From assembly GCA_021648045.1 (NCBI GenBank), contig JAKITM010000042.1:1-20521 (forward strand): a stretch of 20,521 nucleotides of DNA, written 5' to 3'. Position numbers and translations under genes: made by a program. The notes under the pieces are model-generated. The model ran no database searches. It had not been told where the DNA came from and worked only from the letters and a program-made list of their open reading frames with translations. The stretch is from Lysobacterales bacterium (GTDB lineage Bacteria > Pseudomonadota > Gammaproteobacteria > Xanthomonadales > SZUA-36). Below, piece by piece: positions 14,285 to 20,521 of this stretch. Position 1 is the stretch's first letter. The number at the start of each line of letters is the position of its first letter.

Positions 14285-15148
14285 ATGCCTGATATCTTAA
14301 TTCTTGATCAAATCAGCAAACAGTTTGATCAAAGCAAAGTGATTAACCAACTTTCCTTCAGCGTCAAAGGGGGTGAAATTTTCGGACTTCTGGGACCCAA
14401 CGGTGCCGGTAAAACCACCCTGGTTAACATAATGACAGGCTTGCTGAACGCCGATCAGGGCACGGTTACCTTGTTTGAAAAACACGCCCCCGGCGATAAT
14501 TTTGCCCGCGCCAACATTGGATTGGCCAGCCAATCCCTAGCGCTTTACGAAGACCTTACCGCCGCAGAGAATTTACGGTTTTTCGGGAAAATGCATGCCT
14601 TAGAGAAAACCGCCTTAAAAACGGCGGTCAGTCAAACTCTAGCAGTAGTGGGCCTGGAAGACCGAGCAAACCAACGGGTTAAGGAGTTTTCCGGCGGTAT
14701 GAAACGCCGTCTCAATCTGGCAGTTGCTATTCTCCACAAACCGAAATTATTAATCCTCGATGAACCCACTGTAGGTGTCGATCCGCAATCGCGTAATGCC
14801 ATTATGGAAAGCATCCAAACGCTATCAGACCAAGGTCACAGCATAATTTATACCACCCATTATATGGAAGAAGTCGAGAAGCTCTGTGATCGGGTGGCCA
14901 TTATCGACAAGGGTCAGCTAGTTGCTCTCGATAGTGTCAACGGCCTGTTACAGACACACGGCAAAAATCATCGAATTCGTTATAGTCAGAACAATAAAGT
15001 TATTACTGTTGATAGCGATAACCCATTACAAAAGATCCGCGAATTACTCAATAGCGAACAACAAGCTAGGATTAGTAATCTCTCGGTACAATCACCTACC
15101 CTGGAACAGGTGTTTTTAAACCTAACCGGGCGTGAACTGAGGGACTAA
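14285..15148 (+). CDS. ABC transporter ATP-binding protein (ABC-2 exporter type)
   Basis: The 287-residue ATPase has all the key motifs in order: Walker A GPNGAGKTT (37-45), Q-loop glutamine at 83 (ASQS), signature FSGGMKRRL (135-143), Walker B LLILDE (155-160) and the switch histidine (TTHYMEE, H192). The spacing and the C-terminal extension ending TLEQVFLNLTGRELRD are typical of the NatA/CcmA-like group that pairs with ABC-2 permeases to export drugs, lipids or polysaccharides. A GAGGGA site precedes the ATG. The permease gene follows after 2 bases. The substrate cannot be told; the adjacent M16 peptidase remnant gives no clear hint. Confidence 0.93.
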   Translation: MPDILILDQISKQFDQSKVINQLSFSVKGGEIFGLLGPNGAGKTTLVNIMTGLLNADQGTVTLFEKHAPGDNFARANIGLASQSLALYEDLTAAENLRFFGKMHALEKTALKTAVSQTLAVVGLEDRANQRVKEFSGGMKRRLNLAVAILHKPKLLILDEPTVGVDPQSRNAIMESIQTLSDQGHSIIYTTHYMEEVEKLCDRVAIIDKGQLVALDSVNGLLQTHGKNHRIRYSQNNKVITVDSDNPLQKIRELLNSEQQARISNLSVQSPTLEQVFLNLTGRELRD

Positions 15149-15150
15149 CA

Positions 15151-16491
15151 GTGACAAAAAAACTACTCGCGGTAACACAAAAAGACCTAAAGCTACTCTA
15201 CCGAGACAAAGGTGGGTTCTTTTTTACTTTTATTTTTCCTATCATTATGGCCGTCTTTTTCGGTTCAATGATGTCCGGCAGCGGTGGCATAAAGGGTATT
15301 TCATTGCAGGTGGTGGATGCTGACCAAAGCGTTATATCAAAAGCCTTTGTCGACAAACTGGATGCGGCAGCAGAACTCAAAGTAGTACTGAGCGATGAGG
15401 CAACTGCAAGAGAAACGGTTAGAAAAGGCAAGGCAGCAGCTTATTTAATTCTTCCAAAAGGATTCGGCGAGGCCAAGGGCAATTTGTTTTCCGGGAAAAC
15501 CGCTACCGTACAACTCGGGGTTGACCCAAAGCGCAGTGCTATCAAAGGATTACTTCAGGGTGTTTTAATGAGTTATGCCGCCGAGGATATGCAATCGGCA
15601 TTTACCGACACCAGTAAAATGAGCACTCAAATCAATAAGTCCCTTGCAGAAGTCCGACAAGCCCGCGATAGCGGCGAGCTTGGGGATAATGATAAGACCG
15701 ACCGCCTGCTTGATTTTCTCGATAATCTCCAGGAAATGGTGGACACTGATAGTTTTAATAATACCAGCGATGGTAATTCAACTGTTGGAAATACAGCTGA
15801 TGACAATACATCTGAGGAAAGTCAGTTCAACGGCTTTCAACCACTGATTATAGAAACCCAGGCCATCACCGTGAATCGCGACGGCCCACCAAGCGGTTAC
15901 GATGTTTCTTTCCCTCAGGGCATACTCTGGGGAATATTAGGCTGCTTATCCGCCTTTAGCCTGTCGCTGGTGAGCGAGCGCAATCAGGGCACTCTTTCGC
16001 GTCTGCTGGTTTCATCCGCCAACCGTAGCACTATCCTTGCCGGTAAAGCGCTGGCTTGTTTTTTGACGATAATATTCATCGCCGTCAGTTTGTTGCTGCT
16101 AGGTAAGCTAGTCTTCGGGATTCAAATTAAACAGCCGGATTTGATGGTTCTTTCGCTGGTGGCTATCGGCTTTTGTTTCAGCGGCCTGATGATATTATTT
16201 TCGGTTATCAGCAAATCCGAAAAAGCAGCCTCCGGTATCACCTGGGCGGCGATGATGCTGATGGCGATGGCGGGCGGCGGTATGATCCCGTTGGCATTTA
16301 TGCCTGCCTGGATGACACCAGTGAGCCAATTCAGCCCGGTTAAATGGTCAATACTTGCCTTGGAAGGCCCAATGTGGCGACAGTTCAGCCTGATTGAAAT
16401 GCTACCGGTTGTAGCCGTTCTTTTTGGCATTGGTATGGTCAGTTTTTTACTCGGTGTACGCCTGTTCAAATGGCAAAGTAGCAGCACTTGA
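15151..16491 (+). CDS. ABC-2 type transporter permease
   Basis: The 446-residue permease starts at a GTG with a GAGGGA site lying inside the end of the ATPase gene. The N-terminus is cytoplasmic (KLLAVTQKDLKLLYRDKGG), followed by one membrane segment (FFFTFIFPIIMAVFFGSMM). A large non-membrane domain of about 200 residues follows, with a low-complexity Asn/Asp/Ser/Thr stretch near residues 195-228. About five membrane helices follow from residue 255, including RLLVSSANRSTILAGKALAC, the usual ABC-2 loop. This is the layout of YhgE/ABC-2_membrane_3-like exporters. It forms a two-gene exporter with the preceding ATPase. Direction is taken to be export, from family knowledge. Confidence 0.9.
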   Translation: MTKKLLAVTQKDLKLLYRDKGGFFFTFIFPIIMAVFFGSMMSGSGGIKGISLQVVDADQSVISKAFVDKLDAAAELKVVLSDEATARETVRKGKAAAYLILPKGFGEAKGNLFSGKTATVQLGVDPKRSAIKGLLQGVLMSYAAEDMQSAFTDTSKMSTQINKSLAEVRQARDSGELGDNDKTDRLLDFLDNLQEMVDTDSFNNTSDGNSTVGNTADDNTSEESQFNGFQPLIIETQAITVNRDGPPSGYDVSFPQGILWGILGCLSAFSLSLVSERNQGTLSRLLVSSANRSTILAGKALACFLTIIFIAVSLLLLGKLVFGIQIKQPDLMVLSLVAIGFCFSGLMILFSVISKSEKAASGITWAAMMLMAMAGGGMIPLAFMPAWMTPVSQFSPVKWSILALEGPMWRQFSLIEMLPVVAVLFGIGMVSFLLGVRLFKWQSSST

Positions 16492-16530
16492 TTGACAGTA
16501 ATTTTTAGTAAAGTAAAACTGATGAACTGA

Positions 16531-16998
16531 ATACAAAAGGGTTATACCTATGGTGCCTATTCCTACATTCAACCCAGCAACTATGAATCCCTGTTTACGG
16601 CCGCATCCCAGGTGCGCACCAATGTTACTTTAGAGTCCTTGCAGATTTTCAAAGACCTGATCGGAAACTATGCTGCTACCTATACCGATGAAGACCTTAG
16701 CGTATCTAAAAACATGACCACTAAAGGCAATTCACGCCGCTTTGAAAGCCTCGACCAGTTACTCGGAATGCTTCAGAGCATGAGCTTGTATAAACTGCCA
16801 GAGAACTATGTTGAAGTTCAACAAGACTTCGTACTTGGTGTGAACCTTGAGAAAGTACAGCAAACCATTCAACAGCACCTGCAAGAACAGGAAATGATTT
16901 ATCTAGTGGTTGGCGATGCCGACACGCAGTTACACCGAATGAAAGACCTTGGCTATGGAGGTCCGATTATTTTGGATATTCATGGAAAACGCTTATAA
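16531..16998 (+). pseudogene. M16-family zinc peptidase, C-terminal remnant
   Basis: From just after an in-frame TGA (16528-16530) the frame reads KGYTYGAYSYIQPSNYESLF, then AASQVRTNVTLESLQIF. This is the conserved R/KGYTYG region of the C-terminal, substrate-binding half of M16 (pitrilysin-like) peptidases. It continues to LGYGGPIILDIHGKRL and stops at 16998. An intact protein is about 450 residues or longer; the catalytic HxxEH half and roughly the first two thirds are missing. Possible internal starts (GTG 16612) fall inside the fold. The 5' truncation lies within 40 bases of the ABC permease stop, so a deletion probably joined the two. No product activity is expected. Confidence 0.8.
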
Positions 16999-17013
16999 GT
17001 ATATACAGTTTCT

Positions 17014-17043
17014 CCGTCATACCGGGCTTGACCCGGTATCTCC
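17014..17043. repeat. REP-like dispersed hairpin element
   Basis: ATACCGGG (17019-17026) and CCCGGTAT (17032-17039) form a perfect 8-bp stem around CTTGA, within CCGTCATACCGGGCTTGACC. This GTCAT...-type hairpin is a common intergenic repeat in proteobacteria. It lies at the end of the M16 remnant, near the start of the AT-rich segment. Confidence 0.6.
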
Positions 17044-17164
17044 TGATGAATAGCTCGGTGCCCATTGACACACAGGGGTTCTTTCTCTAACTTGCATTTC
17101 TATATCGAAATTTGAGTATTAGCTTCCCCAATAGATTTAAATTTTTTCTTGCCAATGCGTTCCT

Positions 17165-18094
17165 TCAAATATGCGAGCTAGCCTCGCCTCTTCTCCAATC
17201 TGAGTTTAGAAAGTTTTCTACAAAACCACTTGTCTCTGGCATTTTATATAACAATTCTATGGATTTTAATATGCGTTTATTTATAAATTCACAGTCAGTT
17301 CGTATTGATGAATTTATTATATCTGAATTTAAAGTTTTATCTTTATTTAGAAAATGTTTGAAATTTGGCAAATGACCACTGGTTAAATGGAATCCATAAA
17401 CAGATTGTATTTGCGGCAGTAACTCAAGAATAGCATTAGTTTGTGCGGGCAAATGTGAAAAAGGTATATCGTGTTGGTGTACCATCATTGCAAAAGATAC
17501 TTGGTCCACATGGTTTGCAAAGCGACCTAATATTGTTTTATTCTCAGATAGCCATTTTGCTCTTTCATACCAAAGTTTAGCAGCATAATTGAGTTTTTTT
17601 GGGATGAAAATTAATCCTGCTGAGACATTTCCCTTGAAAGTTTCTCTGCTATTTTCCCCTTCGAATAATGCTGTACCCAATTCTGGAGTTTTATTGAATT
17701 TAGCAAATTTGTACAATTTTTCAAAAATGCTTAAGGGTGGCGATGCATGATTATTAGGAGGTAAGCGAACCAAATCAGAACTGAAAAAACAAGCAACATC
17801 TCTTGAGAAAAATAAATCCGTATCGGAAACAATTTGATTCTCAAATTTATCTTCATCCAAAAAAGGTATTAATTTATTGCAGTGTGGGGCCTCTGGAATT
17901 AATTGGTCTGCAAACTTAACATCTATTCCATTTTTTCTTGAAAATCTTATTAGGCTTTCATGTTTATTGTTAATAAAGTAAACTCTTTTGGGTATACTTA
18001 ATGAATCCTTCGCACAAAGCACCCATAAAACATATTCACAAAAAAACCTAGGGTGGTTGTCTACGATTACAGAAATACCTAAATTATCATTCAT
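17165..18094 (-). CDS. Putative glycosyltransferase (GT-A-like)
   Basis: A 309-residue soluble protein. A short strand-forming N-terminus (LGISVIVDNHPRFFCEYVLW) leads to a DTD motif at residues 91-93 (IVSDTDLFFSRD). Such DxD motifs bind the metal and nucleotide sugar in GT-A glycosyltransferases. Further along, FKGNVSAGLIFIPKKL and NHVDQVSFAMM resemble the acceptor-side elements of GT8-like enzymes. I do not recognise a named gene. The coding sequence is clearly richer in A and T than the left 16 kb. It is divergent from a sulfotransferase-like gene, so a role in surface polysaccharide or glycoconjugate modification is plausible. No ribosome site is evident before the ATG. Confidence 0.5.
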   Translation of the reverse strand: MNDNLGISVIVDNHPRFFCEYVLWVLCAKDSLSIPKRVYFINNKHESLIRFSRKNGIDVKFADQLIPEAPHCNKLIPFLDEDKFENQIVSDTDLFFSRDVACFFSSDLVRLPPNNHASPPLSIFEKLYKFAKFNKTPELGTALFEGENSRETFKGNVSAGLIFIPKKLNYAAKLWYERAKWLSENKTILGRFANHVDQVSFAMMVHQHDIPFSHLPAQTNAILELLPQIQSVYGFHLTSGHLPNFKHFLNKDKTLNSDIINSSIRTDCEFINKRILKSIELLYKMPETSGFVENFLNSDWRRGEASSHI

Positions 18095-18110
18095 AATTAT
18101 TTAGACTATT

Positions 18111-18130
18111 ATCGAACTTGCATCGAACTT
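18111..18130. repeat. 9-bp direct repeat, 11-bp period, upstream of the glycosyltransferase gene
   Basis: ATCGAACTT occurs at 18111-18119 and 18122-18130, one helical turn apart, 17 bases before the glycosyltransferase start. It could be a regulator half-site pair or chance in AT-rich DNA. Confidence 0.3.
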
Positions 18131-18213
18131 TGTAATTGCACCAAGCCACTCTTGGTTGATTGGGAGTATTAAACAAAGTGAAAAATCATTTTTAGATAAA
18201 TTAAATTGATTAT

Positions 18214-18292
18214 AGGAGGTAATATAACACAAGTGATATTGCTATTTTACCTAACAATAGTATATAAATTGAATTTTAAATATGAAAAGTAA
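18214..18292 (+). promoter_or_regulatory. Orphan strong ribosome site and possible leader peptide before the sulfotransferase gene
   Basis: AGGAGGT at 18214-18220 is a near-perfect Shine-Dalgarno sequence lying 62 bases before the sulfotransferase ATG, which itself has none. A GTG at 18233 opens a 19-codon frame (VILLFYLTIVYKLNFKYEK) whose stop at 18290-18292 overlaps the sulfotransferase start. The gap from AGGAGGT to GTG (12 bases) is long, so the leader is tentative. Confidence 0.3.
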
Positions 18293-19196
18293 AAAACTAA
18301 TTCTGCATGTAGGGTTACCTAAAACAGGTTCAAGTGCTTTACAAACATACCTGAATCAGCATAGGCATGCGCTAAATAGATTTGGTTTTAATTACCCAGC
18401 TGATGAGATTGATGTGGCAATGCCTAAACATCAATCTCTGGTTTTAGGACTGTTTCAAAATAACCACTCTCAACTATTGTCTTTTGTTGAAAAAAACAAT
18501 AGTAAAAATTTAATTCTTTCTACTGAGGGATTGACCAATCATTTGTATGATTTTTCTTTAGAATCATTAAGTAGATTTAGAAGAGTCATTGAATCTTTTG
18601 ATGTTACGATTTATATAGTATTAAGGAGTTCAGCGGACTGGATAAAATCCTATTATACACAGGCGGTTCTAAACCCCAGTGTTGGTGTAGTTGATTTTTA
18701 TGCCACTAATATGAAATTGGATGAATTTTCAGAACATGCAAGAATAAAGAAATTACTGAACAAAAAACAGCTGGTTGAAGATGTAAAACAAGCTTATGGT
18801 GCTAATAGTGTTTTTATTGGTGATTTTGAAAAACAATGGTTCCATGATTTTTGTATAAAATTTGAATTGCCTTTCTTTGCACCAGCCCTAACAAGAATAA
18901 ATATAAGCCCAAGTCCTTCGATGATTGAATTAATGCGTCAAATTAATAAATATAAATTACCAGAAAATGCAAGAATAAGCTGGAAAGCTACGATTCAAAA
19001 ATATAGTCAATCAAAGCACACTATTTTGAAAAGGTCAGTGGTGCAATCAGAGTTGAATGATAATACTCCATTAGATATAACTATTTTGGAAAATATTTAT
19101 CCAATAGACAATGGCTGGTTTAGTTTAAGCCAAGATGAAATTGATGCGTTTAGATGTTTTGTTTTACCCAAGTCCCGTTATAGAAACGCGAATTAG
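18282..19196 (+). CDS. Sulfotransferase-like protein
   Basis: A 304-residue protein. It starts KLILHVGLPKTGSSALQTYL, the P-loop-like GxPKTGSS motif (residues 11-18) that binds the 5'-phosphosulfate of PAPS. A second element, IVLRSSADWIKSYYTQ (about 112-127), matches the 3'-phosphate-binding Arg/Ser strand-helix. Sulfotransferases move sulfate from PAPS to sugars or other acceptors, here presumably a surface glycan, judging by the divergent glycosyltransferase-like neighbour. The acceptor is unknown. The gene is AT-rich like its neighbour, which points to transfer from elsewhere. The ATG has no ribosome site; an orphan site lies upstream. Confidence 0.75.
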   Translation: MKSKKLILHVGLPKTGSSALQTYLNQHRHALNRFGFNYPADEIDVAMPKHQSLVLGLFQNNHSQLLSFVEKNNSKNLILSTEGLTNHLYDFSLESLSRFRRVIESFDVTIYIVLRSSADWIKSYYTQAVLNPSVGVVDFYATNMKLDEFSEHARIKKLLNKKQLVEDVKQAYGANSVFIGDFEKQWFHDFCIKFELPFFAPALTRINISPSPSMIELMRQINKYKLPENARISWKATIQKYSQSKHTILKRSVVQSELNDNTPLDITILENIYPIDNGWFSLSQDEIDAFRCFVLPKSRYRNAN

Positions 19197-19543
19197 AGCA
19201 CAATCAATTAGTATGTATAAAAAATTATGTGGCCACCTTAGTGCTGACCTCCCCCCAAAAGCAGTGCCACTCCCTGATTGAGATATTTGCATTTTATGCT
19301 GCTTTGCATCGCCGATAGCTTTCTATTCGAAAAAAAGCTCCGTTCGCCTAAATCGTACTTTTCGATATCTTCACGCCCTGAACTTTCAGCTCAAGCAGAA
19401 AATCAAGGCGGATATTAGCTTAGTTCCAGCACTAGAATAGCTTAAGAATAACAAGTTTTCCACATTCACAAACCTTGTGAGACCTACACCCTCGTTTAAA
19501 ATAAGCTAAAATCATCATTTTTCACCAATTGACCTGCCTGAAT
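19197..19543. other. Gene-free interval between sulfotransferase and truncated secreted-protein gene
   Basis: About 350 bases with no supported reading frame. TGACCTCCCCCCAAAAGCAG at 19243-19262 resembles IS3-family terminal repeats (TGA, then a C-run, then an A-run), but I see no partner end and no transposase. The rest (19263-19543) shows no recognisable feature. Confidence 0.3.
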
Positions 19544-20398
19544 TCAAGTCATAAGTGCATAACCGGTTAATGTTTTTTCATTGATACTCGTTAGTTCTTC
19601 AAACCCATCAGAGAATATCAAATCACTCCCATACAAGCCTGGTTGTAATGGAACGGGTAAGCCCCTAATTGCACCATCACACTGACCACCAAGCGCATCT
19701 GAGAATATCAAACTTTCATCAAACTGATAACTGGGCTCTGGCCAATTGCGGGAATTAAAACGACAATTGATATTTGCACCATTAAAAACAGTATCATGCG
19801 TTGTGATATTGCGGCCACCCAAAAACAATTGGGACGCATTAAAATCCGCACCTGGCCAGAGTAAAAATTCCATTCCAAAAGCACTGCTGTATTGATGCCC
19901 AGGGTGAAGATCAAACCATCCTGCATCCTCTGTTGCCGTATTGATGGTATCACCTAACATATTATCAACTAGGAAATTGTAATGTGGGTAAAAATGTTGT
20001 CCTGCATCACTGTTGCGCTGCCAACCTGGTCCATCACCGAGGTGGTTCCCTGATATAAAATTTTCTGGATTAACCACTTGACTAGCTACCGCATCGGTTC
20101 GAATTTGCCGCAATGTAACTTTACTTTTTGCGCCACGGTCACCAGCATGATCACCCGCAAAATGTGAATTACTGACGACTAATCCCCAAGCGCCCATCAC
20201 CCGTAAATTATGTTCAAAAGAGGCTTTATTATAAGAACCTATAATGGCTGAATTGACCAGGCCACACTCATTGAAACAGCCTATATTCACACCGGGGAGA
20301 AACCCAACTACTCCGTTATTATCAACCTCTCCTAAACTGCGTACTTCAGACACAAAGATACCATAGGGATAAGGCACCAAGTCACAATCAAGATCACT
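19544..20398 (-). pseudogene. Secreted-type protein with C-terminal IFSDGFE motif, 5'-truncated
   Basis: The frame runs leftwards from a stop at 20408-20410 to the stop at 19544-19546, with no proper start or signal peptide. The earliest usable codon is TTG 20378. The product (about 280 residues) is rich in Gly, Asn and Asp (NNGVVGFLPGVNIGCFNECG, GAWGLVVSNSHFAGDHAGDR), suggesting an extracellular beta-rich or parallel-beta-helix protein. Near the end LIFSDGFE occurs, with a partial copy LIFSDA about 34 residues earlier. C-terminal IFxDGFE-like tails are common in secreted proteins of some gammaproteobacteria (recalled, not checked). Here it is followed by 16 further residues. The 5' end abuts an IS4-like element, so insertion probably removed the signal peptide. 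Substrate and role are unknown. Confidence 0.65.
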
Positions 20399-20521
20399 AG
20401 TGTCCCGTTAACTTTCATAGCATAACCATTTGATTGGGATCCGCAACCCTGCCAGGAGGCGGGTCTCCTCGAAGCAAGGCCATCATATCCCTTTTTTCGA
20501 ACAAGTTGAGCTGCAATAAGC
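20397..20521 (-). mobile_element. End of an IS4-like insertion sequence
   Basis: A transposase tail stops at 20415, and the reading frame of the adjacent secreted-protein gene becomes non-native at about 20400. The sequence CTAGTGTCCCGTTAACTTTC (20397-20416) is the probable terminal repeat. The outer boundary is estimated, and the opposite end lies outside the window. Confidence 0.5.
20415..20521 (-). CDS. IS4-like transposase, C-terminal fragment (partial at window edge)
   Basis: The frame is open at the right window edge. It reads LLQLNLFEKRDMMALLRGDP, then PPGRVADPNQMVML, and stops at TGA 20415-20417. LNLFEKRDxMALLRGxPP is typical of the C-terminal tail of IS4-group DDE transposases, which cut and paste the element. 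Only about 34 codons are in view, so activity and exact family cannot be judged. Confidence 0.65.
   Translation of the reverse strand, partial: LLQLNLFEKRDMMALLRGDPPPGRVADPNQMVML

Noticed and set aside
14263..14301. Twelve-codon frame (MAKKRDTACLIS) before the ABC ATPase as a leader peptide
   Set aside because: There is no ribosome site of its own, no regulatory codon run and no alternative hairpins; the ATPase start has its own GAGGGA site.
16122..16487. Minus-strand frame (121 codons) inside the ABC permease gene
   Set aside because: It is antisense to conserved membrane helices; Ile/Asn/Pro-rich shadow.
1..20521. CRISPR array, tRNA or rRNA genes
   Set aside because: I found no regularly spaced repeats and recognised no tRNA arms or rRNA segments by eye on either strand.

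Overview
The window looks like chromosomal DNA of a gammaproteobacterium. The support is a SlyD-type isomerase, a YegP-type protein, a YbaY/META-domain lipoprotein, an HAE-1 RND pump and several Gram-negative lipoprotein signals. The genus cannot be fixed; a marine or environmental lineage is only a guess. Most of the window has ordinary coding composition, but about 17.1-19.2 kb is clearly AT-rich. Both ends are insertion-sequence DNA: an IS66-type transposase tail on the left and an IS4-like transposase tail on the right.

Left part (1-6.1 kb, mainly minus strand): the IS66 end is followed by a 5'-truncated remnant of a DnaJ/CbpA-type co-chaperone. Next comes a compact efflux operon, transcribed leftwards as tetR - membrane fusion lipoprotein - RND pump, with 4-bp overlaps at both junctions. 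A perfect 38-bp palindrome covers the -10 of the likely tetR promoter and is almost certainly the autoregulatory operator. A SlyD-like FKBP isomerase gene follows.

Middle part (6.3-10.1 kb): a plus-strand cluster encodes an ECF sigma factor, a probable single-pass anti-sigma factor with no zinc motif, two paralogous exported DUF4252 proteins (one a lipoprotein), and then a DUF192 lipoprotein. An ECF-type promoter (TGTAAC-16 bp-CGTTTA) precedes the sigma gene. I read this as a self-regulated envelope-sensing module, and it is the best candidate for a little-studied system here. Small genes follow: a short hypothetical, a DUF6116 membrane protein and a YegP (DUF1508) protein.

Right-centre (10.1-17.0 kb): a truncated CpdA-like phosphodiesterase converges on a multidomain lipoprotein gene. 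The lipoprotein frame continues past its TAG stop into most of the conserved start of a second META domain, which suggests a nonsense mutation plus a deletion that removed the 3' ends of both genes. Then come a DedA-PAP2-LssY fusion whose PAP2 catalytic motifs are lost, an ABC exporter pair, and the C-terminal remnant of an M16 peptidase.

Right end (17.1-20.5 kb): an AT-rich divergent pair (glycosyltransferase-like and sulfotransferase-like) suggests acquired surface-polysaccharide functions. It is followed by a secreted-protein gene cut at its 5' end next to an IS4-like element. At least five genes are visibly truncated, so the window is a mix of intact operons and rearrangement scars.
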